Source of the DNA: CAVXDY01 sp963760715
Lineage (GTDB): Bacteria; Actinomycetota; Thermoleophilia; Miltoncostaeales; Miltoncostaeaceae
NCBI GenBank assembly: GCA_963760715.1
Contig: CAVXDY010000003.1
Coordinates: 930,001 to 994,000 of the forward strand
Direction: 5' to 3'
Length of the DNA: 64,000 nt
Shown here in pieces: positions 39,301 to 47,891 of this stretch. The position numbers and the translations under genes are program-made. The notes beneath the pieces are model-generated. The model worked only from the letters and a program-made list of their open reading frames with translations, was not told the origin of the DNA and ran no database searches. Numbering within the stretch: the first letter of the stretch is position 1; each line of letters starts with the position of its first letter.

Positions 39301-40260
39301 CCGTGGGGGGGGTGGTGTCGGGCGGCGGCGGGCCGCCGCCGCCGACCGGCGTGGTCATGTCGGTGGTGATCTCGGCGGCCGAGAGGGCCCGGTTGTAGAC
39401 CCGCACCTCGTCGATGCGCCCGTCGAAGTACTCGCCCCAGATCGTGTTGCCGCCGATCCGCAGCGGGTTGGCCGAGGTGACCAGCGCGCCCGGGGCGGCG
39501 GTGGTGGTCTGGAGCACCCCGTTCTTGTAGAGGCGCAGGTTGGCGCCGTCGTAGGTGGCCGCCAGGTGGGTCCAGGCGCCCGTGGTGAGCTGGGGCGTGA
39601 TCCCGGCGCTCTTGTCCCCCGCAGAGGTGGAGATGTCGGACTGGGGCCGGTTGGAGCTGGTGTTGGCGTACAGCGAGTAGGTGAGCGAGCCCGGGCGCTC
39701 CTTCAGGATCACCTCGCGCCAGGACGTGAGCGTGTCCGGCTGCACCCAGGCCTCGAGGGTCATGCCGGTGGTGAGATCGAGCGAGTTGGCGTCGGGGACG
39801 CTGACCAGGCCGTTGACGCCGTCGAAGTCGATCGCCCGGCCGATCTTTCCGGCGGCCGTGCGGGCGGCCCCGCCTCCGATCGTGCCGGTGTTGCCGGCGC
39901 CCGAGGAGTCGGCGGCCGTCGGTGCCCGAGGTCTCCTCGAAGCCGTAGGCGGCCACGAGGCCCGCCGGCGGCGGGGTGCCGGTGTTCGACACGGTGACGC
40001 TGACGGGGGCCGAGGTGGTGGTGTTGCCGGCGGCGTCGCGGGCGACCGCGCGCAGGGTGTGGGTCCCGTTGGTCGCCGTGGTCGTGTTCCAGCTCACCGA
40101 GTACGGGCTGCCGGTGTCCTCGGCGCCGAGGTTGGCCCCGTCGAGGGTGAACTGGACACCGGCGACGGCGATGTCGTCGCCGGCGGTTGCGCTGACGGCG
40201 GTGGTGCCCGAGAGGGTCGCCCCAGCAGCCGGGGCGGTCAGCGAGACCGTGGGCGGGGTG
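28872..40260 (-). repeat. Dispersed Ig-like and LamG module repeats in three oxidase genes
   Basis: Six LamG-coding copies (about 28872-29491, 30390-31008, 33452-34072, 34978-35590, 37816-38441, 39350-39962) and thirteen Ig-like units of about 280 bp lie between and beside them. Five LamG copies are nearly identical in DNA, and the 30390 copy has drifted. Each gene ends with the same block of three Ig units plus one LamG. Such identity suggests recent duplication or gene conversion and makes the stretch prone to assembly error. Confidence 0.8.
33449..37751 (-). pseudogene. Copper-radical oxidase with Ig/LamG arrays, type A2 (frameshifted)
   Basis: Reads as type A oxidase to the E-set: C201 (NIWCAGQT), Y257 (GRWYPTLTELPDG), Y473-H474 (RTYHSTALLLPDG) and H556 (ATTHAVNSDQR). 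Then one Ig unit, LamG, three Ig units and LamG. Single-base shifts lie near 35836-35843 (extra base), 33969-33971 (extra base) and 33636 (missing T). Upstream of the GTG at 37751 the frame continues with a good signal peptide (RRIGGGRWRLFGIIVVAVV). A GTG at 37816, overlapping the stop of the preceding gene, would start it if one base is missing near 37806-37812. Probably an intact gene in reality. Confidence 0.8.
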
Positions 40261-42023
40261 GTGTCGGGCGGCGGCGGCGGGCCGGTGCCCACGCTGACGA
40301 ACCGGGCCACCGAGGGCACGCCCGCGGAGTTCAGCAGGAAGAGCATGTAGGGCCCGGGGGGCGCCACGTTGGCCGAGGGCGGGGACGTGGCCAGCACGCC
40401 TCCGGTCGTGGGCGTGATGGAGAGCTCCACGTGGCGCTGGTTCATGTCGTTGGCGTGGGTGGTGGAGCCGGGCGCCACCAGCACCGCGCGGCTCACCTGG
40501 TCGCCGGTGCCGATGGTGAAGGGGGCGTTGTAGCCCACGCTCGTCGGCGCGGAGGTGATCGCCGGCCGCGCGCCCTTGAAGAGGTACGGGGGCGAGAAGA
40601 TCTCGGCGACGTCGCTGGTCCAGCCCCCACCGGCCACCGTGTCGTCGCCCGCCGACAGCACGCGGGCGTCGGGGAGGAGGATCGCGGTGGAGTGGTACCC
40701 GCGGCCCTCGGCCTGCGCGGCGAGCGGCGTCCAGGTGTTGGTGGCCGGGTCGTAGCTCTCCGACTCGAAGCGGTAGCCGTCGCTGGCCCCGGTGGTGTTG
40801 CCGCCGACCACCAGGATCTTGCCGTCGGGGAGGATGACCCCGTTCACGTTGCGGCGGCTGTCCGGCAGCGGCGCCTTGAAGCTCCACCCGGCCGACGGGT
40901 TGGCGGCGTCGAACTGCTCCGTGGTGGCGGTGGAGGTGTCGGACACGTTGTTGGCCCCGCCGATCAGCAGCACCTTGGTGGAGCCGCTCGGGGGGCCCGG
41001 CAGCAGGACGCCCGCGCCGTAGCCGTAGTCGCGGTTGATGTTCAGGTCGGGGATGTCCGTGAACGTCCAGTTGGAGGGGTTGATGATCGCCGTGTCCACG
41101 TGGCGCGGGCCGGCCAGGATCACCCGGCCGTCCGGCAGGACGTACTGGTGCGGGTAGTAGTCGATGTCGCGGGTGGCGACGACCTGCACCGTGCCCGGGC
41201 CGTGACCGTCGGCGGCCGGCGTGTAGACCTCGAGGTCCTGGTTGTTGGCCGAGGCTCCGTTGCCCGACTCGTCCCAGCCGGCGGTGATCAGCACCCGGCC
41301 GTCGGCCATCTTGGTGGCGGTCGGGTACCAGCGGCCGTGATGCATGTCGGGGCCCCGCAGCCAGGTCTCCGTCGCCGGGTCGAAGATCCAGATCTGGTTC
41401 AGGCCCTTGAAGGCGCCGCCGGGGCCCCCGACCTGATTCTGGAGCGTGCCGCCCACCACCAGCACCCGGCCGTCGGCCAGGACGGTCTGGCCGGCGCACC
41501 AGATGTTGCCGGGGACGTCGCGGCGCACCCCGGTCTGCGTGACGGGATCCCACACCTCCACCCGCGCCGAGGCGGTCTCGGGCAGGCTCGGGTTGTTGTA
41601 GAAGAACAGGACCTTCCCGTTGGGCATCAGGGTGGTGTGGATCGCCACCACGTCGAGGGGGATGCCACCGCTCCACTGGCCGACCTGAGAGGTCGGGCCC
41701 GTGGCGTCCAGGCGCTTGACCGTGCTGCGCGCCCGCCGGACCTTCTTCACGAAGCTCTTGCGGAGGGTGCCATGGGGCGTGCACGCCTCATGGCGGCTCT
41801 GCGTCCGGGCGCGGGCGTGCTCGGCCGCGTGGCGCGGGCCGAGGGCGAGGCGCTCGACCCGGCGGATCCTCGTCTCCATCCTCGGCGAGTAGCTCCGGCA
41901 GGCCTTGGCGGCCGAGCGGAGCGAGGCCGTCGAGTACGAGCCGGTGCTCGGCGCATGGCCGAGGGCCGTCGCCGGGATCAGGCCGAGCACGATGAGGGGG
42001 ACTGCGAGCGGCCAGAGTCGCAT
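37813..42023 (-). pseudogene. Copper-radical oxidase with Ig/LamG arrays, type B2 (frameshifted)
   Basis: Signal peptide MRLWPLAVPLIVLGLIPATA, type B pro-region (RHAAEHARAR, TLRKSFVKKV), then the oxidase domain with C176 (NIWCAGQT), Y233 (GRWYPTAT), Y443-H444 (RGYHSTAILLPD) and H523 (STTHANDMNQR). One Ig unit, LamG, three Ig units and LamG follow. Extra single bases near 39919, 39145, 38592, 38572 and 38377 break the frame; each shows up by comparison with sister repeats. First gene of the minus-strand run. Its TGA overlaps a GTG that probably starts the type A2 gene. Confidence 0.8.
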
Positions 42024-42056
42024 GACGGCTTTCCGTGCGGACGGTCTTCCGTGCCG

Positions 42057-42086
42057 ACCCTAAGTCGGCCGCGCCGCGCCGGTGAA
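42057..42086 (-). promoter_or_regulatory. Candidate promoter of the type B2 oxidase gene
   Basis: On the minus strand TTCACC (42086-42081), an 18-bp spacer and TAGGGT (42062-42057) lie 34 bp before the ATG at 42023. ACGGAAAG precedes that ATG. TAnnnT -10 elements are common in actinobacteria. Pattern-based only. Confidence 0.35.
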
Positions 42087-42358
42087 CCCGTCAGGGGTCC
42101 AGGGGGAACCGCCAGGCGGCTAGTTTGGGCCCACTGCGCTTACGGTAGACCCGAAGTTCGCATCCGTTGCCCCGGCAGGGGGTGGAAGCCCGATGCCCGC
42201 CATCGTCTCGCCCGACTGGGGCGGCCGTGACCGGTCCTCACCCCAGGCTCCCCCTTCGGCTCATCCGAGTCTGTCCATACGGGGGGTGCCCCGGCGGGGG
42301 CGGGAGTGTGGAATCGCCCTGTGATTTACGTCCACGACGAACTCGAAGAGGCCACACC
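42087..42358 (+). other. Long non-coding leader region before the exopolysaccharide operon
   Basis: No convincing gene is seen in this stretch between the divergent oxidase gene and the sugar-transferase gene. It contains several small GC stems, for example CGCCC-GACTG-GGGCG around 42210-42225, and a G-rich run near 42281-42305. A structured leader controlling the operon is possible. I recognise no riboswitch class in it. Confidence 0.35.
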
Positions 42359-43819
42359 TTGAGCACCCTTCCGCTTGAGGGCAGGAGCACACAGCGGAGC
42401 ACGGCCGTCCGGTTCGGGGCGCAGTCGTGGATCTCGCGCACCCCCGCCCTCGTCATCTGGGACGCCCTGATCACGCTCGCGCTGTTCGCGGTCACCGTGC
42501 CTCTGGCCGGGAGTCCGCTCTTCGACGCGCGCTGGCAGGCCGACGGCGTCGGCGCGCTCAGCGCCCCCGCCATCGCGTTCGCCCTGATCGCCCCGGTGGT
42601 GCTGGCCATGACCGGCGGCTACGAGTTCCGGCAGAGCGCGCTCGGCTTCGGCCGGCTGCCGCGCCTCCTGGTGGCCTCGGGCATCACCGCGTGGGTCGTG
42701 TGGGTCATCGGCGCCATCGCGGGCTGGTCGTTCGACATCGGGCAGATCACCGTCGTCGCCCTGGTGCTGCCGTTCGCGTGGCTCGCCGCCCGCCGGGTTC
42801 CGGAGGCCGCGCGCCGCCGTCGCCCCCAGCGGGTCCTGATCGTCGGCTCGGGCCAGGTGGCCCGCCACGTCGCCGACCTCTCCCTGCGCCACCCCGAGCG
42901 CGGCCTCTCGGTCGTGGGGTGCGTGGACGACGAGGCGATGTCGATCGACGGCATCGACCCCCCGCTGCTCGGCCGCATGGAGGACCTCTCCACCGTGCTC
43001 CAGGAGCAGGCCATCGACCGGGTCATCGTCTCCTTCTCGCTCAACTCCGACGGGCAGATCCTGCGGGTCCTGCGCGAGTGCGACTCCTACGGCGTGGACG
43101 TGGACGTGGTGCCGCGGCTGTTCGACCTGCTGGGCCCCTCGCCCGAGGTCGGATCCCTCGGCGGCCTCGGTCTGCTGACCGTCCGCCGCAAGGGCCAGGC
43201 CCGGCTGCCGAACGCGGCCAAGCGCGCCATGGACATCGTGGTCTCGGCCACGATGCTCACGCTCACCGCGCCGATCATGCTCGCGGTGGCCATCGCCATC
43301 CGCCTCGACGACGGCAAGCCGGTGCTCTTCCGGCAGACCCGCATCGGCCGCAACGGCCGGCCGTTCGAGATCCTCAAGTTCCGCACCATGACCCAGGGCG
43401 CCGACAAGCAGCAGGCCAGCGAGCTCATCGCCGAGGGCCCCGACGCCATCGCCGCGGTCGCCGACGCCATGAAGCGCCAGTCCGACGCCTGGATCACCCC
43501 GGTGGGCCACTTCCTGCGGCGCACCAGCCTGGACGAGCTGCCCCAGCTGTGGAACGTGCTGCGGGGCGACATGAGCCTGGTGGGACCGCGTCCGCTGCGC
43601 CAGTACGAGGTGGACGCCCTGACCGACTGGGAGATCACGCGCCAGGAGGTCCGGCCGGGCATCACGGGGCTGTGGCAGATCCTGGGACGCAGCGACATCC
43701 GCTGGAACGAGCGGATGCAGCTCGACTACTCGTACGTGCGGCATTGGAGCTTCGTGAAGGACGTCGCGATCCTCGCCCGGACGGCGGCGGTCGTGCTGGC
43801 CCGCAAGGGAGCGGTCTGA
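42359..43819 (+). CDS. Undecaprenyl-phosphate sugar-1-phosphate transferase (polyprenyl glycosylphosphotransferase)
   Basis: A 486-aa integral membrane enzyme that starts exopolysaccharide repeat-unit assembly by loading a sugar-1-phosphate onto undecaprenyl phosphate. Four to five N-terminal membrane segments are followed by a CoA-binding-like Rossmann domain (RVLIVGSGQVARHVADL). The catalytic bacterial sugar-transferase domain has KRAMDIVVSATMLTLTAP, ILKFRTMTQGAD, RTSLDELPQLWNVL, MSLVGPRPL and RPGITGLWQILGRSDI. The TTG at 42359 is chosen for GAAGAGG 7 nt upstream. First gene of the operon that runs to 59829. Confidence 0.92.
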   Translation: MSTLPLEGRSTQRSTAVRFGAQSWISRTPALVIWDALITLALFAVTVPLAGSPLFDARWQADGVGALSAPAIAFALIAPVVLAMTGGYEFRQSALGFGRLPRLLVASGITAWVVWVIGAIAGWSFDIGQITVVALVLPFAWLAARRVPEAARRRRPQRVLIVGSGQVARHVADLSLRHPERGLSVVGCVDDEAMSIDGIDPPLLGRMEDLSTVLQEQAIDRVIVSFSLNSDGQILRVLRECDSYGVDVDVVPRLFDLLGPSPEVGSLGGLGLLTVRRKGQARLPNAAKRAMDIVVSATMLTLTAPIMLAVAIAIRLDDGKPVLFRQTRIGRNGRPFEILKFRTMTQGADKQQASELIAEGPDAIAAVADAMKRQSDAWITPVGHFLRRTSLDELPQLWNVLRGDMSLVGPRPLRQYEVDALTDWEITRQEVRPGITGLWQILGRSDIRWNERMQLDYSYVRHWSFVKDVAILARTAAVVLARKGAV

Positions 43820-43851
43820 GCACACCGAGCGACTTCCGCCGGTAGCCTCAG

Positions 43852-43877
43852 CGGCGCCACCACGAAGGGTGGCGCCG
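43852..43877 (+). other. Hairpin before the first glycosyltransferase gene
   Basis: CGGCGCCACC (43852-43861) and GGTGGCGCCG (43868-43877) form a perfect 10-bp stem with a 6-nt loop, 17 bp upstream of the ATG at 43895. There is no T-run, so it is more likely an mRNA processing or attenuation element than an intrinsic terminator. Confidence 0.4.
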
Positions 43878-43894
43878 CCCCTCAACCGTCACCG

Positions 43895-45040
43895 ATGACA
43901 CTCAACTCCCCCGCCACCACGTCCGATGCTGCCAACGTGGGATCCGACTCCCCCAAGGTGGCCATCGCCCACGACTGGCTGGTCCGCTACGCGGGATCGG
44001 AGCGGTGCGTGGACGAGCTCCTCCTCGCCTTCCCGGGCTCCGAGGTCCTCACCACGCTGGTGCGGCCCTCGCACCTTCCCGAGCAGCTCCGCGGAGCGCG
44101 GCCCTCGATGCTGCAGCACGTTCCGGGCGCGGCCTCCCACCACGAGTGGTTCCTGCCGCTCATGCCCCTGGCCTGGCGCCTCATGCCCGGGCCGGTCGGC
44201 GTGGACGCGGTGGTCTCGAGCAGCCACGCCTGCGCGAAGGCGGTGCGCGTCGAGCCCGGCACCCCGCACCTCTGCTACTGCCACACGCCCATGCGGTACG
44301 CCTGGGACTTCGACGCCGAGCAGGAGCGCTTCCCGCACGGCTCGCGCACCGTGGCCCGCGGGCTGATGGCGGGGTTCCGCCGCTGGGACCGCGCGACGGC
44401 GAGCAACGTGACCCGCTTCATGGCCAACTCGCGCGCGGTGGCCGATCGCATCCGGCGCTTCTACGGGCGTGAGGCCCAGGTGGTGCCGCCCCCGGTGCGC
44501 ACCGACTTCTTCACCCCCGGCGAGGAGCGCGAGGACGGCTTCCTCTACGTGGGCCGCCTGAACGGCTACAAGCGCCCGGACCTGGTGGTCGAGGCCTTCC
44601 GCGACCTCCCCTACCGCCTCACCGTGGTGGGGCGCGGGTCGATGCTGCCGGCGCTGCGCGCGGCGGCCACCTCCAACGTGGAGTTCCGCGAGAGCGTGGA
44701 CGATGACGAGCTGCGTTCGCTCTATCGCCGCTCACGCGCAATGGTGTACCCCGTGGACGAGGACTTCGGCATCGTGATGGCCGAGGCACAGGCCTGCGGC
44801 ACGCCGGTGATCTCCATCGACGCCGGCGGGGCGCTCGACATCGTGGACGACGGCCGCACCGGCTGGCTCATGACCGGACGCGGGGTGGACGACCTGCGCG
44901 CCCTCGTGCGCCGCGCCGCCGAGGAGCCCCTCGACCCCGCGGAGATCCGGGGCGGGGCGGAGCGCTTCTCGTCGGCCGCCTACCGCGACACCGTTCGGGC
45001 GGCGGTGACCGAGATGGTCGACGACCCCCGTCCGGTCTAG
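43895..45040 (+). CDS. GT4-family glycosyltransferase
   Basis: A 381-aa GT-B glycosyltransferase. The N-domain has KVAIAHDWLVRYAGSERCV and YCHTPMRYAWD, the latter typical of mannosyl/rhamnosyltransferases of O-antigen loci. The C-domain has FLYVGRLNGYKRPDLVVEAF and the donor-binding EDFGIVMAEAQACGTPVI (EX7E motif). It probably adds a sugar to the lipid-linked repeat unit at the cytoplasmic face. Donor not identifiable. Confidence 0.9.
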   Translation: MTLNSPATTSDAANVGSDSPKVAIAHDWLVRYAGSERCVDELLLAFPGSEVLTTLVRPSHLPEQLRGARPSMLQHVPGAASHHEWFLPLMPLAWRLMPGPVGVDAVVSSSHACAKAVRVEPGTPHLCYCHTPMRYAWDFDAEQERFPHGSRTVARGLMAGFRRWDRATASNVTRFMANSRAVADRIRRFYGREAQVVPPPVRTDFFTPGEEREDGFLYVGRLNGYKRPDLVVEAFRDLPYRLTVVGRGSMLPALRAAATSNVEFRESVDDDELRSLYRRSRAMVYPVDEDFGIVMAEAQACGTPVISIDAGGALDIVDDGRTGWLMTGRGVDDLRALVRRAAEEPLDPAEIRGGAERFSSAAYRDTVRAAVTEMVDDPRPV

Positions 45041-45049
45041 GGAAGCCCG

Positions 45050-45922
45050 ATGCGCCGCCTCCGAGCCTTCGGCGCCCACGGTCGCGCCAACCCGCTGCCC
45101 CGCCCCCCCGGGACCACGCGGATCGTGGCGGCCGGAGACTCCAAGCCGCCCATGCAGCGCCAGGTCTTCCGCATGGCCGAGGCCTGCTCCCCCGACGCGG
45201 CCCTCTTCACGGGCGACGCGGCCTACGCCGGAGCGTCCGATTCCCTGCGCAGGCGCATGCTGCGCCACTGGCGGCGCGACTGGGGCGGTCTCTGGGAGCG
45301 CCTCTACGCGGTGCCCGGCAACCACGACTTCGACAGCCCCCGCGGGGTCGAGCTGTGGCGCGACACCGTCCCCTCGCGCACGCCCTACCCCCCCTACTCG
45401 GAGGGCCGCGGCTTCCTGGTGCGCGTGGGGCCGGTCCTGGCCGTGGGCCTGGACACGACCGCGGGAATGGTCGACGCGCTCCAGCGCGAGTGGCTGGCCG
45501 CCGCGCTCACCCGCTCTCGAGCTCCCCACCGGGTCGCCGTGTACCATGAGCCCGCGTTCACCTGGGGCCTTCACAAGGGCCACGCGCTCGACGCTCTGCC
45601 GGACGAGCGCGACCGTCTCTGGAGCACTCTGGAGGCCGGGAGGGTGGGCCTGGTGCTGAACGGCCACGAGCATGCCTACGCGCGCACCGAGATCCGGCGT
45701 GTGACCCCCATCCAGCAGATCATCACCGGCGGGGCGGGCGGTCCTCTCTACGAGACGCCCAGCCCCGAGTTCGACGTCTTCCTCCCCGAGCATCACCTGG
45801 TGGTGCTCGACGCCGACCAGTCCCGCATCGTCCTGCGCGCGCTGGACCTCTCCGGAGAGATCATGGACGAGATCGAGATCGCCGCCACGAGCTTGTCAAC
45901 CGCGACGGAGGTCGCCACGTGA
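45050..45922 (+). CDS. Calcineurin-like metallophosphoesterase
   Basis: A 290-aa metallophosphoesterase related to purple acid phosphatases. Metal-site blocks in order: IVAAGDSKPP, LFTGDAAYAG, VPGNHDFDS, VAVYHEPAFTW and VLNGHEHAYAR. No signal peptide is seen. It lies inside the exopolysaccharide operon, and its stop overlaps the start of the Wzc-like kinase gene (GTGA). A role as the kinase's phosphatase partner is possible but unproven; such operons usually carry a PHP- or LMW-type tyrosine phosphatase, and none is seen here. Confidence 0.85.
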   Translation: MRRLRAFGAHGRANPLPRPPGTTRIVAAGDSKPPMQRQVFRMAEACSPDAALFTGDAAYAGASDSLRRRMLRHWRRDWGGLWERLYAVPGNHDFDSPRGVELWRDTVPSRTPYPPYSEGRGFLVRVGPVLAVGLDTTAGMVDALQREWLAAALTRSRAPHRVAVYHEPAFTWGLHKGHALDALPDERDRLWSTLEAGRVGLVLNGHEHAYARTEIRRVTPIQQIITGGAGGPLYETPSPEFDVFLPEHHLVVLDADQSRIVLRALDLSGEIMDEIEIAATSLSTATEVAT

Positions 45923-47886
45923 ATCGTCCATTCGAGCGGATCCCCCGCTGGCTGCGCCTCACTCCGCTCCAATGGGCCGTCGTGATCGGGGCGGCCGTCC
46001 TCGCCGCCATGCTGGGCTTCTTCTTCCAGAGCCAGAAGCAGGACACCTACGCGGCCACCGCCAAGGTGCTCTTCCGCAACGCCCAGCTCGACCCGGGCTC
46101 GTCGGTGTTCACGGGCAGCGCCGACCCGCAGCGCGACGCCGCCACCAACGTGCGCCTGATCGTCTCGAACTCCATGGCCGCCCGCGTGGCCGAGGTGGCC
46201 GGCATCCCGGCCAGCCAGGCCGACGCGCTGCTGGGGCAGGTCAGCGTGGGCTCCGCGGGCGACACGAACATCGCCGACATCACGGTCAACGACGCCGACC
46301 CCGAGCGGGCGGCGGTGCTGGCCAACGCCTGGGCCGAGCAGTTCACGCTCAGCCGCAAGGAGGCCGACCAGGGCACGGTGCAGGGGGCGATCGACGACCT
46401 CGAGACCCAGATCAGCGGGCTCCAGAGCAACGGCGGCTCGGCGGAGGAGATCTCCGGCCTGCGCGCGCGCCTCAGCGACCTCAACCAGATCCGTGCGCTC
46501 CAGACGGGCAACGTGGAGATCCTCGACCGGGCCACCACGCCGACCACCGTCAGCCAGTCGAGCCCCAAGCGGGTGGCGCTGGGCGTGGGCCTCCTCCAGT
46601 TCCTTCTGGGCCTGGGCCTCATGGCCGGCTACCGCCGCCTGCGCGACCCGGTCGACGGCGCCGACGACCTCCTGGCGCTCAACCTGCCCGTGCTTGCGGA
46701 GCTGCCGCGCGTGCGCCGCGTGCCCATCGCCCGCGGCGCCCGCTCGGCCGAGGGGTTCGACTCCGGCCTGCGACTGCTGCTGGGGAACCTGAAGTTCGTG
46801 GCCACCCCGGGCACCGGCGCCACCGTCGTGGCGATCCAGAGCACCCGCCCCAGCGAGGGCAAGAGCACGATCGCCTTCCACCTGGCCCGCGTCGCGGCGC
46901 GAAGCGGCTCCAGCGTGTGCCTGATCGACGCCGACCTGCGCTTCCGCACCATCACCCGCGGCGTGGGCGAGCCCCACGGCGTGGGCCTCTCCAACCTGCT
47001 CTCGTCGCTCTCCGCGGCGAGCCCGGGCGAGGTGGGCCTGCGGATCGACGAGGCGCTGACCTCGGTCGAGGGCTTCGACCTGCTCGCGGCGGGGCCGCCG
47101 CCGCCCAACCCGGGCGACCTGGCGGTGCGCGAGGTGGTCCCGTACATCATCGAGACCCTCCGCCACCGCTACGACCTGGTCATCATCGACTCCCCGCCGT
47201 TCCTGGGCCTTCCGGACGCCGCACGGTTCCTGCAGGCCGCCGACAGCGTGGTGATCGTGGTGCGGCGGCGGGCCGCCCGCCTCTACCAGGTGCGCCGCCT
47301 GATCGACCGCATGAAGGTGCTGGGCGCCAAGCCCGTGGGAACGGTGCTCAACATGTCGGCCCCGCGCGACGAGGACCTGGCCTACGGCTACCCGGAGCTG
47401 GGCCCGCAGGTGTTCGAGGAGCCCGTCGCCCCCGAGCAGCCGCCCAGCGGGAGCGGGGGCGGGCGCTCCAAGGGCTCCGGCGGATCGGCCGCCGCGCGCA
47501 CCCGGCGCGCCATCGGGCGCCGCGTCAGGAGGGGGGAGGCGCCCGCCGGCGCGGCGGCGCCCTCCCCTCCCCCGGCTCCCGAGAGCACGGCGCCCGCCGA
47601 GGCCCCGCCGCGGGAGTCCGCGCCCGTCGGCGAGGCGGCCGCCACGGTCGCGCCGGGCCCGCTCGCGGACACCGGAGCGCAGGCGGAGCCGGACTCCTGG
47701 GCCGAGCTGCGCGAGTGGACCGAGGGCGACCCGGAGGGCGACGGCCCCCCCGAGGGCGAGGGTGACGCCACCGGGGGCGAGGGTCCCACCACGCCCGAGA
47801 AGCCCTCGGCGGGTGACGGCGACAACGGCAGGCGCCGCACCCGGCGCCCGTCCGGAGAGAAGCCACCGACGCAGTCCAGGCGGTAG
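45919..47886 (+). CDS. Wzc-like polysaccharide co-polymerase / BY-kinase
   Basis: A 655-aa protein joining a Wzz-type membrane domain and a cytoplasmic P-loop domain, controlling polysaccharide chain length and export. Membrane segments lie near residues 18-36 (WAVVIGAAVLAAMLGFFF) and 215-235. Between them is a periplasm-side helical region. Walker A is STRPSEGKST, Walker A' VCLIDADLRF, and Walker B LVIIDSPPF. The last 170 residues are low-complexity (Pro, Gly, Glu, Arg) and lack the C-terminal tyrosine cluster that BY-kinases autophosphorylate; only AYGYPE is near. GTG start in an overlap with the phosphoesterase gene. Confidence 0.88.
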   Translation: MNRPFERIPRWLRLTPLQWAVVIGAAVLAAMLGFFFQSQKQDTYAATAKVLFRNAQLDPGSSVFTGSADPQRDAATNVRLIVSNSMAARVAEVAGIPASQADALLGQVSVGSAGDTNIADITVNDADPERAAVLANAWAEQFTLSRKEADQGTVQGAIDDLETQISGLQSNGGSAEEISGLRARLSDLNQIRALQTGNVEILDRATTPTTVSQSSPKRVALGVGLLQFLLGLGLMAGYRRLRDPVDGADDLLALNLPVLAELPRVRRVPIARGARSAEGFDSGLRLLLGNLKFVATPGTGATVVAIQSTRPSEGKSTIAFHLARVAARSGSSVCLIDADLRFRTITRGVGEPHGVGLSNLLSSLSAASPGEVGLRIDEALTSVEGFDLLAAGPPPPNPGDLAVREVVPYIIETLRHRYDLVIIDSPPFLGLPDAARFLQAADSVVIVVRRRAARLYQVRRLIDRMKVLGAKPVGTVLNMSAPRDEDLAYGYPELGPQVFEEPVAPEQPPSGSGGGRSKGSGGSAAARTRRAIGRRVRRGEAPAGAAAPSPPPAPESTAPAEAPPRESAPVGEAAATVAPGPLADTGAQAEPDSWAELREWTEGDPEGDGPPEGEGDATGGEGPTTPEKPSAGDGDNGRRRTRRPSGEKPPTQSRR

Positions 47887-47891
47887 CACCC

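Noticed and set aside
29500..40260. Periodic repeats as a possible CRISPR or satellite array
   Set aside because: The roughly 280-bp and 600-bp units are in-frame protein domains (Ig-like and LamG), without short repeats or unique spacers.
33449..42023. Programmed frameshifting or phase variation in the A2 and B2 oxidase genes
   Set aside because: The shifts are scattered, differ in sequence context, are not at long homopolymers or slippery sites, and the same kind of error appears in sucD.
42160..42235. Possible cobalamin or c-di-GMP riboswitch in the polysaccharide leader
   Set aside because: A few words such as GGTGGAAGCCC resemble aptamer pieces, but the order and paired stems of either class could not be traced.
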